Shown here piece after piece: positions 14,577-24,077 of a stretch of 64,000 nt of DNA. This DNA is from Bog-756 sp963756515 (lineage in GTDB: Bacteria > Actinomycetota > Acidimicrobiia > Acidimicrobiales > RAAP-2), in assembly GCA_963756515.1 (NCBI GenBank), contig CAVWNV010000007.1:124001-188000 (forward strand), given 5' to 3'. Each line of letters starts with the position of its first letter. Position 1 is the stretch's first letter. The notes under the pieces were generated by a model that was given only the letters and a program-made list of their open reading frames with translations, made no database searches and had not been told where the DNA came from. The position numbers and the translations under genes are program-made.

Positions 14577-15758
14577 TCAGATGGTGCGAAGTACGGCAGC
14601 GTCGCCTTGTCCGCCACCCCCGCACAGGCTGACCGCGGCCGTGCCGCCGCCCCGCCGCTTCAGCTCGAGGAGCGACGTCAGTGCCAATCGGGTGCCCGAC
14701 ATGCCGACCGGATGGCCGAGGGCGATGGCCCCTCCATTCACATTGACGACGTCCTCGCCGATGCCCAGTTCCGACGCCGACGCACAGCCCACGGCGGCGA
14801 AGGCCTCGTTGATCTCGAAGATGTCGACGTCCTTCACGGAGAGGCCGGCCTTCTCGAGGGCCACCGTCGTGGCATGGGCCGGCTGGTGGAGGAGGGATGG
14901 GCCGGGTCCGGCCACCTGGCCGTAACTGACCAGCTCGCCGAGCGGACTCAGCCCGAGCTGCTCGGCCTTGGCCCTCGACATCACGATCACGGCGGCGCCG
15001 CCGTCGGAGATCTGCGAGGCGTTTCCGGCGGTGATGGTTCCACTCTTGTCGAAAGCGGGACGTAGTTTGCCCAGAGATTCGGCGGTGGTCTCGGGACGGA
15101 CACCCTCGTCGGTGTCCACCACCAAGGGGTCACCCTTGCGTTGGGGGACGCTGACCGGGACGATCTCCTCGGCGAGGCGTCCGTCCTTGATGGCCGCCGC
15201 AGCTCGCTCGTGGGAGAGGGCGCTGAAGGCGTCCTGGCGCTCCCTCGAGACGCCGTCTGCGCCGTTGTACCGCTCCGTCCCCAGACCCATGGCGCACTGG
15301 TCGAAGGCGCAGAACAGTCCGTCGTACATCATCGAGTCGACGACGCTCTGGTCCCCGATCCGGTAACCGGCCCGGGCCCCGGGCAGCAGGTACGGGGCCT
15401 GGGTCATCGACTCCATGCCCCCGGCCACCACGATCTCCGCCTCGCCGGCGTTGATCATCAGGTCGGCCAGGTAGATGGCATTGAGACCGGACAGGCAGAC
15501 CTTGTTGACAGTGGTCGAGGGAACCGTCATCGGAATGCCGGCGTTCACAGCTGCCTGCCTGGCGGTGATCTGCCCGGCGCCGGCCAGGATCACCTGACCC
15601 ATGAAGACGTAGTCCACCTGTTCCGGCTTGATCCCGGCGCGCTCGAGAGCGCCGGCGATGGCGAATCCGCCGAGCTCGGTGGCCGCGAAGCCGCCCAGCG
15701 CACCGGAGAGCTTGCCGATCGGGGTCCTGGCCCCTGCCACGATGACGGTTCCCGACAT
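14577..15758 (-). CDS. Acetyl-CoA C-acetyltransferase (thiolase)
   Basis: 393-residue thiolase that condenses two acetyl-CoA to acetoacetyl-CoA (or cleaves 3-ketoacyl-CoA). The acyl-accepting Cys lies in VNKVCLSGLNAI. The C-terminal half contributes NEAFAAV, GGAIALGHPVG with the catalytic His, and CGGGGQGDA with the second catalytic Cys; the family more often has CIGGGMG here. Length is typical. It is divergent from the crotonyl-CoA carboxylase/reductase gene and would provide the first step of the ethylmalonyl-CoA pathway encoded nearby. Start ATG 15758 is the natural N terminus (VIVAGARTPIGK). Confidence 0.93.
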   Translation of the reverse strand: MSGTVIVAGARTPIGKLSGALGGFAATELGGFAIAGALERAGIKPEQVDYVFMGQVILAGAGQITARQAAVNAGIPMTVPSTTVNKVCLSGLNAIYLADLMINAGEAEIVVAGGMESMTQAPYLLPGARAGYRIGDQSVVDSMMYDGLFCAFDQCAMGLGTERYNGADGVSRERQDAFSALSHERAAAAIKDGRLAEEIVPVSVPQRKGDPLVVDTDEGVRPETTAESLGKLRPAFDKSGTITAGNASQISDGGAAVIVMSRAKAEQLGLSPLGELVSYGQVAGPGPSLLHQPAHATTVALEKAGLSVKDVDIFEINEAFAAVGCASASELGIGEDVVNVNGGAIALGHPVGMSGTRLALTSLLELKRRGGGTAAVSLCGGGGQGDAAVLRTI

Positions 15759-15955
15759 GACGACCTCCGCGGCCTTCCGGCCAGATCAGGCGGCGATACC
15801 CCGAGGGCCGCCACGACGACGGGACCATGATACGGCGTTCCCCGGTCCCGCCACCACAGCCACCCGGAATCTGAGATTCGCCGGTCCGACGTCGACGGCC
15901 CCGACCCGGTTCAGCCCGGGATCCCGCCACCGGCGGCGGGCTATCCTGCCCTTCC

Positions 15956-17296
15956 ATGCAGGAGTTCTTGGCAGCCATAGAAGCAGGGGCCTCGGGAGAC
16001 GAGCTCTCGGCCCTCCCTCTCCCAGACCACTACCGTGCCGCGTTCGTACGCCGCGACGAGGTGGACATGTTCGACGGGATCGAGTCCGCCGACAAGGATC
16101 CACGCAAGTCGCTCCACGTGGACGAGGTCGCCGTACCCGAGCTGGCCCCCGACGAGGCGTACATCGCCGTGATGGCGAGCGCCATCAACTTCAACACCGT
16201 GTGGACCTCGATCTTCGAGCCGTTGCCCACCTTCGGGTTCCTCGACCGGTTGGGCAAGGAGAGTGCGTGGGGCAGACGTCACGCCCTCGACTACCACGTG
16301 GTGGGCTCCGATGCCTCGGGGGTCGTGCTCCGCACCGGCTCGGCCGTGCGGAAGTGGAAGGTGGGGGACAAGGTCACCGTCCACTGCAACTATGTGGACG
16401 ACCAGAGCCCGAGTGCGCACGACGACTCGATGCTCGCCGACAACCAGAGGATCTGGGGCTTCGAGACCAACTTCGGCGGTCTGGCCGACCTGGCCGTGGT
16501 CAAGGCGAACCAGTTGATGCCCAAGCCCGCCCACCTCACGTGGGAAGAGGCCGCGGCGAACGCGCTCTGCAACTCGACCTCCTACCGGATGCTGGTGTCG
16601 AAGAACGGTGCTCACATGAGCCAGGGTGACAAGGTCCTGGTGTGGGGGGCGTCGGGGGGCCTCGGCGCCTATGCCGTGCAGTACGTCCTGAACGGCGGTG
16701 GGACGCCGGTCGGGGTGGTGTCGTCGCCGGCCAAGGTCGAGCTCCTCCACGATCTCGGCGTGGAAGCGGTGATCGACCGCAGGGCGGCCGGCTACCGCTT
16801 CTGGAAGGACGAGTACCACCAGGACGAGAGCGAGTGGCGTCGGCTGGGCAAGGACATTCGGGGCCTCGTCGGCGATGACGTCGACATCGTGTTCGAGCAC
16901 CCGGGTCGCCAGACCATGGGGGCATCGGTGTTCGCAGCCAAGCGGGGTGGCACCATCGTGACCTGCGCGGCGACGTCGGGCTTCATGATCGAGTACGACA
17001 ATCGGCACCTGTGGATGAAGCTCAAGACCATCAAGGGCTCCCACTTCGCCAACTACCGGGAAGCATGGGACGCCAACCAACTGGTCAGCGAGGGCAAGAT
17101 CCTGCCGCCCCTGTCGGCGGTGCACCCGCTCGAGGAGGTGGGTGACGCCGCCTTCCAGGTGCACCGGAACCTGCACGAAGGAAAGATCGGGGTGCTCTGC
17201 CTGGCGCCGCACGAGGGTCTCGGCATCGACGACCCCGAGTTCCGCGCCGAGGTGGGCGAGGACCGGATCACACTGTTCCGGAGGCACGGGGCATGA
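15956..17296 (+). CDS. ccr: Crotonyl-CoA carboxylase/reductase
   Basis: 446-residue MDR-superfamily enzyme that reductively carboxylates crotonyl-CoA to (2S)-ethylmalonyl-CoA with NADPH and CO2, the signature step of the ethylmalonyl-CoA pathway. Diagnostic features are the N-terminal FEPLPTFGFLDRLGK segment, DYHVVGSDASGVVLRTG, GDKVTVHCNYVD, and the NADPH-binding VWGASGGLGAYAVQ. An extended C-terminal region follows with FEHPGRQTMGASVF and GSHFANYREAWDAN. These distinguish it from simple quinone oxidoreductases. The stop overlaps the epimerase start (ATGA), so the two are cotranscribed. The gene marks acetate or C2 assimilation without a glyoxylate shunt, or a supply of ethylmalonyl-CoA units. 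Confidence 0.93.
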   Translation: MQEFLAAIEAGASGDELSALPLPDHYRAAFVRRDEVDMFDGIESADKDPRKSLHVDEVAVPELAPDEAYIAVMASAINFNTVWTSIFEPLPTFGFLDRLGKESAWGRRHALDYHVVGSDASGVVLRTGSAVRKWKVGDKVTVHCNYVDDQSPSAHDDSMLADNQRIWGFETNFGGLADLAVVKANQLMPKPAHLTWEEAAANALCNSTSYRMLVSKNGAHMSQGDKVLVWGASGGLGAYAVQYVLNGGGTPVGVVSSPAKVELLHDLGVEAVIDRRAAGYRFWKDEYHQDESEWRRLGKDIRGLVGDDVDIVFEHPGRQTMGASVFAAKRGGTIVTCAATSGFMIEYDNRHLWMKLKTIKGSHFANYREAWDANQLVSEGKILPPLSAVHPLEEVGDAAFQVHRNLHEGKIGVLCLAPHEGLGIDDPEFRAEVGEDRITLFRRHGA

Positions 17297-17703
17297 CCGC
17301 CCCCCTCCTGACCGAGATCGATCACGTGGCCATCGCTGTCAACGACCTCGAATCCGCGATCGAGTACTACGCCGAGACCTTCGGAGCCGAGGTGGCTCAC
17401 CGTGAGCGCATCGAATCCGACGGCGTGGAAGAGGCGCTCCTGAAGGTGGCGGACGGCTACATCCAACTGCTGACACCGGTGCGTGACGACTCCCCGGTGG
17501 CCAGGTTCCTGGACCAGAGGGGTGAAGGGCTCCACCACGTCGGATACCGGGTGGACGACTGCGCCAAGGCGCTCCAGTCGGTGATGGACCACGGAGGTCG
17601 GGCCATCGACCAGGCGCCCCGTCCCGGGTCCCGGGGCACGACGGTGGCCTTCGTCCATCCCAAGGGTGCATTCGGCACGCTGATCGAGCTCGTCGAGGAG
17701 TAG
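17293..17703 (+). CDS. mce: Methylmalonyl/ethylmalonyl-CoA epimerase
   Basis: 136-residue glyoxalase/VOC-fold epimerase that interconverts the 2R and 2S forms of methylmalonyl-CoA and probably ethylmalonyl-CoA. The start TEIDHVAIAVNDLESAIEYY with its metal-binding His is diagnostic. Further ligands lie in IQLLTP, GLHHVGYRVDD and a terminal LIELVEE Glu. Two VOC repeats fill the length. It overlaps ccr by four bases, supporting a role in epimerising the Ccr product for the downstream B12 mutase. Confidence 0.93.
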   Translation: MTAPLLTEIDHVAIAVNDLESAIEYYAETFGAEVAHRERIESDGVEEALLKVADGYIQLLTPVRDDSPVARFLDQRGEGLHHVGYRVDDCAKALQSVMDHGGRAIDQAPRPGSRGTTVAFVHPKGAFGTLIELVEE

Positions 17704-17715
17704 GCGACGGCATCG

Positions 17716-19035
17716 ATGGACAGTGCCACCGCTGCGTCCCAGGGCCACCCAGCTCAGCCCGCCGGCGGTGACTCCCGACGGACCGCTGCCCCGGGGAGGG
17801 GAGGCCGGGCGGACCCGTCCCTTCCACCCGTTCCGGTGCCATCAGCACCGGTTCCCGCCGACGAGTCGTTGCCAGACGCCCCGCCGGCACCGAAACTCAC
17901 ACCTCGCGGACTGCTCGTCCCATCCGGCCGGGCCCTGGCCAGGTCGTCGACATCGGTGGTCCCGACCGCCCCGCCCGGATCGGAGCCTTCCGAGGAGGCG
18001 GCCAGCCCCGCGCCAACCGACCGAGCATCGGCTCCGCCCGCTCTGTCCACTCCACCCGCTCCGCACTCTCCGCCCGCTCCGCACTCTCCGCCCGCTCCAC
18101 CCTCTCTGCCCGGTGGATCCGATCGCACCCACCACACAGGCGGCGCACTGGATCCGGACGACTCGGATCCCTTCGCCATGGCGTTCCCGCCCGGTGTACC
18201 GACCAAGCTGCAGTCATACGTCTATCTGTTGGTGGACCCCTGGACAGGTAAGCCCTTCTTCGTCGGTAGAGCCCGGGGGGACCGTTGCTTCCGCCACCTC
18301 CGAGCAGCCAGGACCGGAAGCGATGACGGCGCGTCCGGGGCTGCGGCCGGGGCCCGGGGGCAATCGACGAAGTACCCGATGCTCGACCACATCAGGAAGA
18401 TCGAGGCCGAAGGACGACCGGTGCGGGTCGACATCCTCCGCTACGGATTGAGTGCCGACGAGGCCCGACTGGTGGAGGTGGTCGCCAACGATGCCCTCGG
18501 ACTGCCGTCTGTCACCAAGTTGGGAAACCAGCGGCAGTCTGCGTCCGAACTCGGTGTGCGGTTGGCGAAACAAGCCAAGTTCAAGCGAGAACATCGGGTG
18601 GTTCTGTTGCGGGTGGGGTCGAAGGGTGCCGACATCTCCTACGAGGCGGCGCGCCACGGATGGCGCGTGGGCCGACGGTGGACCGACCCCTACTCGGAGC
18701 GCTCACCCCGCTGGGCCGTCGTCGTGGCCGGCGAGTTGGTCGTGGCCGTGTACCGGATCGACGGATGGGAGCCCACCCCTTTCCGGAGCCGGCCCGGGCG
18801 TGCCCCCGGCCCTGGCGACGGCGACGGCTCCGGCTCAGGCCCCGGCTCCGGCTCCGGCTCCGGCCGAGGCTCCGGCCGATCGACATATCGGTACTCGTTC
18901 GCCGGCCAGCGGGACGAGGAGCTCGAACGGCGCTACGTGGGCAAGAGTGTGGCGGCCTACCTGGGCCGGGGGCCCCAGAGCCGTGTGACCTTCGTATGGT
19001 GCGGCCCGGAGCCGACCGACACCAGGCCGAGGTGA
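17716..19035 (+). CDS. LEM-3-like GIY-YIG domain protein with Pro/Ala-rich N-terminal region
   Basis: Up to 439 residues. After about 155 residues of Pro/Ala/Ser-rich low-complexity sequence (with repeated PPAPHS units) comes a GIY-YIG-like core. It reads SYVYLLVDPWTGKPFFVGRARGDRCFRHL, here split as SYVYLLVDPWTG and KPFFVGRARGDR, resembling the LEM-3/ANKLE1 subgroup. It is followed by DEARLVEVVANDALG, which supplies the conserved Glu. The C-terminal part has another conserved-looking block, YVGKSVAAYLGRGPQSRV, after a Gly/Ser-rich linker. The substrate is unknown; the family includes DNA endonucleases. The start is uncertain: ATG 17716 is near the mce stop, but ATG 18178 would give just the folded part. 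It interrupts the pathway operon and has no evident metabolic role. Confidence 0.6.
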   Translation: MDSATAASQGHPAQPAGGDSRRTAAPGRGGRADPSLPPVPVPSAPVPADESLPDAPPAPKLTPRGLLVPSGRALARSSTSVVPTAPPGSEPSEEAASPAPTDRASAPPALSTPPAPHSPPAPHSPPAPPSLPGGSDRTHHTGGALDPDDSDPFAMAFPPGVPTKLQSYVYLLVDPWTGKPFFVGRARGDRCFRHLRAARTGSDDGASGAAAGARGQSTKYPMLDHIRKIEAEGRPVRVDILRYGLSADEARLVEVVANDALGLPSVTKLGNQRQSASELGVRLAKQAKFKREHRVVLLRVGSKGADISYEAARHGWRVGRRWTDPYSERSPRWAVVVAGELVVAVYRIDGWEPTPFRSRPGRAPGPGDGDGSGSGPGSGSGSGRGSGRSTYRYSFAGQRDEELERRYVGKSVAAYLGRGPQSRVTFVWCGPEPTDTRPR

Positions 19036-19159
19036 ACCGACCGGCCACGGACATTGGCGTGGCGATGGCGGGACGCCCCGGTGCCGTCCCACCCCGAGCG
19101 GCGCCCTCCGACGGCCCCGGATCGAAACCCCCGCGGCCGGTCCGGTAGCCTCAGACGTC

Positions 19160-20716
19160 ATGGATCACCCGATGACCCAACGACTGGAAGAATTGGCCGA
19201 GCGTCGCGAGATGGCCCGCAACGCCGGGTCCTCCCGAGCGGTGGAGAAGCACCACGCCAAGGGGAAGATGACTGCCCGCGAGCGGATCGACTACCTGCTC
19301 GACGAGGGCTCGTTCCAAGAGCTCGATATGCTGGCCCGGCATAGGGCCCACGGGATGGGGCTCGAGGAGAACCGGCCCTACACCGACGGGGTGATCACCG
19401 GCTTCGGCACCATCGAAGGGCGACGGGTCTGTGTCTTCAGCCAGGACTTCACGGTCTTTGGCGGGGCACTGGGTGAGGTGTTCGCCGAAAAGATCCACAA
19501 GGTGATGGACTTGGCCTCCTCCATCGGGGTCCCGATGATCGGTCTCAACGACGGTGCGGGTGCCCGGATCCAGGAGGGTGTGGTCTCGCTGCACTCCTAC
19601 GGTGGCATCTTCCACCGGAACGCGCAGGCATCCGGGGTGATACCGCAGATCAGCGTGATCCTGGGGCCCTGCGCGGGGGGAGCCGTCTACAGCCCGGCCA
19701 TGACCGACTTCATCTTCATGGTGCAGGGCACCAGCCACATGTTCATCACCGGCCCCGACGTGGTGAAGACCGTGACCGGTGAGGACGTGACGCTCGAAGA
19801 GCTCGGCGGGGCGATGAGCCACGCCACCAAGTCGGGGGTCGCCGCTTTCGTCGCTGCCGACGAGAAGGCCTGTCTGGACGATGTCCGCTACCTGCTGAGC
19901 TTCCTTCCCTCCAACAATCTGGAGGAGGCGCCGCTGGTCGTCTCCGGCGATGACCCGGACCGGCTCACCCCCGAGCTCACCGACCTGATGCCGGCCTCTC
20001 CCAACCAGCCCTATGACATGAAGAAGGTCATCGAGGCAGTCGTCGACGACGGCGAGTTCTTCGAGGTCAACCACCACTGGGCCATGAACCTGGTGTGCGG
20101 GTTCGCCCGGATAGACGGTCGCGCCGTGGGGATCGTCGGGAACCAGCCCCAGATGCTGGCGGGCGTGCTGAATATCGACGCGTCGGAGAAGGGGGCCCGA
20201 TTCGTCCGTACGTGTGACGCCTTCAACATCCCCCTGATCACCTTCGTGGACGTGCCCGGATTCATGCCGGGGACCGATCAGGAGTACGGCGGGATCATCC
20301 GGCACGGGGCCAAACTGCTCTACGCCTACTGCGAATCCACGGTTCCGCGGGTCCAGATCATCACCCGGAAGGCCTATGGCGGCGCGTACGTGGTCATGAA
20401 CTCGAAGTCCATCGGCGCCGACCTGGCCTACGCGTGGCCCTCGGCGGAACTGGCCGTGATGGGCCCCGAGGGCGCGGTCGAGATCGTCTACCGACGTGAC
20501 CTGGCCGAGGCCGCCGACCCGGCCGGTCGACGCAAGGAGTTGGTGGAGGAGTACACCGAGCGGTACGCCAATCCCTACGCTGCGGCTGAACGGGGCTATG
20601 TGGACGACGTGATCGATCCGGCCGAGACCCGACGGGTGCTGGTGCGGAGCCTGGCCCTCCTCGTGTCCAAGCGCGAGGACCTGCCCAAGCGCAAGCACGG
20701 GAACATGCCGCTGTGA
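19160..20716 (+). CDS. pccB: Propionyl-CoA/acyl-CoA carboxylase beta subunit
   Basis: 518-residue carboxyltransferase that moves CO2 from biotin to propionyl-CoA, giving methylmalonyl-CoA. It has the crotonase-like double domain with GKMTARERIDYLLDEGSF, VFSQDFTVFGGALGE, the oxyanion-hole segments LNDGAGARIQEGV and GPCAGGAVYSPA in the N half, and FVDVPGFMPGTDQE, RKAYGGAYVVM and AWPSAELAVMGPEGAVEI in the C half. The last motif is typical of short-chain acyl-CoA carboxylases. An alpha (biotin) subunit is not in this window. The GTG start of the small epsilon-like gene overlaps its stop. It connects propionyl-CoA with the epimerase and mutase nearby. Confidence 0.93.
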   Translation: MDHPMTQRLEELAERREMARNAGSSRAVEKHHAKGKMTARERIDYLLDEGSFQELDMLARHRAHGMGLEENRPYTDGVITGFGTIEGRRVCVFSQDFTVFGGALGEVFAEKIHKVMDLASSIGVPMIGLNDGAGARIQEGVVSLHSYGGIFHRNAQASGVIPQISVILGPCAGGAVYSPAMTDFIFMVQGTSHMFITGPDVVKTVTGEDVTLEELGGAMSHATKSGVAAFVAADEKACLDDVRYLLSFLPSNNLEEAPLVVSGDDPDRLTPELTDLMPASPNQPYDMKKVIEAVVDDGEFFEVNHHWAMNLVCGFARIDGRAVGIVGNQPQMLAGVLNIDASEKGARFVRTCDAFNIPLITFVDVPGFMPGTDQEYGGIIRHGAKLLYAYCESTVPRVQIITRKAYGGAYVVMNSKSIGADLAYAWPSAELAVMGPEGAVEIVYRRDLAEAADPAGRRKELVEEYTERYANPYAAAERGYVDDVIDPAETRRVLVRSLALLVSKREDLPKRKHGNMPL

Positions 20717-20964
20717 GCGTCGCCGCCACCTCTACCCAGGGTCCGGCGTCAACCACGGGGGACGGACCCGGAGGCATCGCCATTCGACCCGAGATCGACC
20801 CCGCCATCCTGGCCGTGTTGGCGGCGGCGGTGGACCAGACCTGGCCCCGCCCCCGGGCCGCCCGGCCCGAGCCGGTCCAGAAGCCTCCGGCCTGGCGGTT
20901 CAGCGGTCGTTGGTGGTCCAGGCCGGCCACCACCCGGCGGGACCGTCCATGGGCCGGCGGCTGA
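20713..20964 (+). CDS. Acyl-CoA carboxylase epsilon-like small subunit
   Basis: 83-residue protein with a disordered N terminus, a short helix (DPAILAVLAAAVDQTW), a Pro-rich stretch and a C-terminal WRFSGRWW motif. This helix-Pro-WRxSGR layout and the position directly after a carboxylase beta gene match the actinobacterial AccE/PccE epsilon subunits, which stimulate and stabilise the carboxylase. It starts at GTG 20713, overlapping pccB by four bases. Similarity is short, so identification leans on context. Confidence 0.68.
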   Translation: MSVAATSTQGPASTTGDGPGGIAIRPEIDPAILAVLAAAVDQTWPRPRAARPEPVQKPPAWRFSGRWWSRPATTRRDRPWAGG

Positions 20965-20985
20965 GGGCTCAGCCGCCCACGTCGG

Positions 20986-21831
20986 TCAGCCGGTATCGGT
21001 CACGAAGTCGATGAGTTGTTCGACTGCTCCCACCAGAGCCGGCTCCAGGTCGGCGTAGGACCGCACCGAGCCGAGGATCCGTCGCCAGGTCGTCCGGGGA
21101 TCCCCGAACCCCAGGACCTCGCACACCCCGGTCTTCCAGTCGAGACCCATCGGAATATCGGGCCAGGCGTCGATGCCGAGCGTGGCAGGTCTGACCGCCT
21201 GCCAGATGTCCACGAAGGGTGTGCCGGCGATGAGCACGTCGGGTTGACGGAGGTCGGCCGCGATCCGCGACTCCTTGCTCCCGTCGACGAGGTGGTCGAC
21301 CAGGACACCGAGCCTCCGGGCCGGGCCGGGCCGCAACTCGCGGATGGCAGCTTCCAGATGGTCGATCCCGTCCAGGCGCTCGACGACGACACCCTCGATC
21401 CGGAGGTCGTCACCCCACACCCGCTCGACCAGCTCGGCATCGTGTACCCCCTCGACCAGAAGGCGAGCCGCCCGGGCCACGCGTGCGGCCGCGTCCGGGA
21501 CCGCCACCGAGCCCGACGAGGTGGTACCCAGGCCGGAGGTTCCGGAGCCGGAGGCAGAAGTGGACGACCTGACCAGGTAGACGGCTCTCCCGTCGACCAA
21601 GAATGCGCCCGGCGTGAGGCGGAAGACCCGCTCCAACCCGGTGTGCCCCCTGATCTCGACCCCGCCGCTCTCGATCCTGAGCAGGGTCCCGGTGAAGCCG
21701 CTGGAACGGTGGGTCAGGGCCATGCCCACCGAGGCGGGCACCCTGGGGTAGACCTTGGCCAGCCGGTCCACCGGAGGGGCGTCGATCGGTCCGGACAGGA
21801 TCCCGGCCATCGGGTCACGACGAACAGCCAC
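20986..21831 (-). CDS. DUF3097 family protein
   Basis: 281-residue protein resembling the actinobacterial DUF3097 family, whose function is unknown. Features are an N-terminal beta-rich part (VYLVRSS after FLVDGRAVY), a low-complexity Ser/Gly linker at about residues 92-108, and a conserved C-terminal half. That half contains LLVEGVHDAELVERVWGDDL, LVDHLVDGSKES, DVLIAGTPFVDIWQAV and WKTGVCEVLGF. The VEGVHD segment and an acidic pattern recall Toprim-type domains, which is only a suggestion. It converges on the carboxylase genes and has its own 5' region facing the mutase gene end. Confidence 0.75.
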   Translation of the reverse strand: MAVRRDPMAGILSGPIDAPPVDRLAKVYPRVPASVGMALTHRSSGFTGTLLRIESGGVEIRGHTGLERVFRLTPGAFLVDGRAVYLVRSSTSASGSGTSGLGTTSSGSVAVPDAAARVARAARLLVEGVHDAELVERVWGDDLRIEGVVVERLDGIDHLEAAIRELRPGPARRLGVLVDHLVDGSKESRIAADLRQPDVLIAGTPFVDIWQAVRPATLGIDAWPDIPMGLDWKTGVCEVLGFGDPRTTWRRILGSVRSYADLEPALVGAVEQLIDFVTDTG

Positions 21832-21995
21832 GTCGGGAACGTAGCCGGTGGCGAGGCTCGTGGGGTGGAGCCGGACCCATCGGGAACCGGACCCACCCGC
21901 CGGTGGTTACTCCCGTCCCATCCGCCGGCACGTCCGGGGCGCTGGCAACGTCGGCGGCGCTGGCAACGTCGGCCCCGGCCGCATCGCCGCCGCCT

Positions 21996-24050
21996 TCAGG
22001 CCACAGAGGCGGCGCGGTGCTCCTCGGCCAGTCCCAGCATGTCGTCCATGATCTGGCCGATCTCGAAGTCCTTGGGGGTGTACACGCGGGCCACGCCCTT
22101 GCCCATCAGGATCTCGGCATCCTCGGGAGGGATGATGCCGCCCACCACCACCGATGCGTCCACCCCGGCGGCCCGCAGCCGGTCGACGACCTCGGGTACG
22201 AGCTCGAGGTGACTGCCGGACAGGATCGAGATGCCCACCACATCGACGTCCTCGTCCCGGGCGGCGGCCGCGATCTCGGCCGGCGAGAGCCGTATTCCCT
22301 GGTAGACAACCTCGAATCCGGCGTCCCGGGCGGCCACGGCTATCTGTTCGGCCCCGTTCGAGTGACCGTCGAGCCCGGGCTTGGCCACCAGGAGCTTGGG
22401 CGGCCCTCCGGTGCTCGCCGCCATGGCCCTCGATCGGGCCAGGACCGAGCGGAATTCGGAGCCCCGGTGCCCGACGCCACCGCTCACGCCGGTGGGGGCC
22501 CGGTACTCCCCGAACACCTCGCGTAGGGCACCGGCCCACTCACCGGTGGTCCCCCCGGCATGGGCCAAGGCGATGGTGGCCGGCATGATGTTGTCGGTGC
22601 CCTCGGCCGCGCGCCGAAGGTCGTCGAGTGAGCTCCGGACACGGCCGGCGTCGCGAGCGAGTCGCCAGGCCTCCACGTCGGCACGCATCTCCGACTCCAC
22701 AGCTGGGTCGACTCTGAGTATCGAGCCGATCGGGGACACGCCTCCATCGGAGGTGGCGGCGTCCGGCGACAGGGGGGAATCGGCCGTCTCGGTGAAACAG
22801 TTGACGCCGACCACCTGGAGCTCGCCGGTCTCGATTCGACGTATCCGCTCGGACTGACTGCCCACGAGCCGGGCCTTGAGCTCGTCGATGGATTCGAACG
22901 CCCCACCCATCTGCAGGACGTCCTCGAGTTCGGCCCACGACGACTCGGCCACCTCGGCCGTCTTCCGCTCGATCACCACCGAGCCGTCGAAGATGTCGCC
23001 GTACTCCAGCAGGTCCGTCTCGAACGCGAGGATCTGCTGGATGCGGAGCGACCACTGCTGATCCCAGGGCCGAGGCAGCCCCAGGGCCTCGTTCCAGGCC
23101 GGGAGCTGGAGGGCCCGGGCCCGGGCCCGCTTGGACAGAGTGACCCCGAGTGACTCCAGGACGATCCGGGGCACATTGTTCTCGGGCTGGGCCTCGGTCA
23201 GGCCCAGGGAGTTGACCTGGACCCCGTAGCGCATGCGTCGCAGCTTCGGGTCGGTCACGCCGTACCGCTCCGAGCACACCCGGTCCCACAGCGCGGTGAA
23301 GGCCCGCATCTTGCAGGTCTCTTCCACGAATCTCACTCCGGCGTTGACGAAGAACGAAATGCGTCCCACCACCGACGGGAATTCGTCGTCGGGGATCTGG
23401 CCCGAGTCACGAACGGCGTCGAGGACGCCGATGGCGGTGGCCAGGGCGTAGGCCACCTCCTGGTGGGGCGTGGCCCCGGCCTCTTGGAGGTGGTAGCTGC
23501 ACACGTTGATCGGGTTCCACTTGGGCACGTGGCGCACGGTGTAGGCGATGGTGTCGACAGTCAGCCGGCGGCTCGGAAGGGGAGGGAAGATGAAGGTCCC
23601 TCGGGACAGGTACTCCTTCACGATGTCGTTCTGTGTCGTGCCGGACAGCACCGACGGGTCGATGCCCCGGTCCTCGGCGTTGGCGATGTACAAGCCGAGA
23701 AGCCAGCCCGCCGTGGCGTTGATGGTCATGGAGGTGTTCATCGACTCGACGGGGATCCGGTCGAGGAGTTGGGCCATGTGTCCGAGGTGCGCCACCGGCA
23801 CGCCGACCTTGCCCACCTCGCCGGCCGCCTCCGGCGAGTCGGGGTCGTAGCCGATCTGGGTGGGTAGATCGAAGGCGATGGACAGGCCGGTCTGGCCCTT
23901 GGACAGATTGGTCCGGTAGAGCTCGTTGGAGGCCTTGGGCGTGGAGTGGCCGGAGTACGTGCGCATGACCCAGGGCTTGTCACGGACCGGCTGGACGGGT
24001 TCGTCCGCCGGCTCGGGTCCCCCCCGGCTGGCCTGGTCCACGTCGCTCAT
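21996..24050 (-). CDS. ecm: B12-dependent ethylmalonyl-CoA mutase (MeaA-type)
   Basis: 684-residue single-chain mutase that rearranges (2R)-ethylmalonyl-CoA to methylsuccinyl-CoA. The N-terminal TIM-barrel domain starts WVMRTYSGHSTPKASNELYR and contains GLSIAFDLPTQIGYD, SMTINATAGWLLGLY, GTTQNDIVKEYLSRGT and NPINVCSYHLQEAGATP. The C-terminal cobalamin domain (about 555-684) has the DGHSNG motif, whose His ligates cobalt, plus GISILSG and VVVGGIIP. The short N terminus and AFDLPTQIGYD wording favour the MeaA/Ecm group over methylmalonyl-CoA mutase, and the neighbouring ccr supports that. It ends 27 bases before the start side of hbd on the same strand, so hbd-ecm form an operon. Confidence 0.88.
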   Translation of the reverse strand: MSDVDQASRGGPEPADEPVQPVRDKPWVMRTYSGHSTPKASNELYRTNLSKGQTGLSIAFDLPTQIGYDPDSPEAAGEVGKVGVPVAHLGHMAQLLDRIPVESMNTSMTINATAGWLLGLYIANAEDRGIDPSVLSGTTQNDIVKEYLSRGTFIFPPLPSRRLTVDTIAYTVRHVPKWNPINVCSYHLQEAGATPHQEVAYALATAIGVLDAVRDSGQIPDDEFPSVVGRISFFVNAGVRFVEETCKMRAFTALWDRVCSERYGVTDPKLRRMRYGVQVNSLGLTEAQPENNVPRIVLESLGVTLSKRARARALQLPAWNEALGLPRPWDQQWSLRIQQILAFETDLLEYGDIFDGSVVIERKTAEVAESSWAELEDVLQMGGAFESIDELKARLVGSQSERIRRIETGELQVVGVNCFTETADSPLSPDAATSDGGVSPIGSILRVDPAVESEMRADVEAWRLARDAGRVRSSLDDLRRAAEGTDNIMPATIALAHAGGTTGEWAGALREVFGEYRAPTGVSGGVGHRGSEFRSVLARSRAMAASTGGPPKLLVAKPGLDGHSNGAEQIAVAARDAGFEVVYQGIRLSPAEIAAAARDEDVDVVGISILSGSHLELVPEVVDRLRAAGVDASVVVGGIIPPEDAEILMGKGVARVYTPKDFEIGQIMDDMLGLAEEHRAASVA

Positions 24051-24077
24051 CCCTCCATTGTCGCCCAGGGCTGACCC

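Noticed and set aside
15956..17296. Simple quinone oxidoreductase or zinc alcohol dehydrogenase.
   Set aside because: The extended N-terminal region and the Ccr-specific segments, plus the overlapping epimerase gene, fit crotonyl-CoA carboxylase/reductase.
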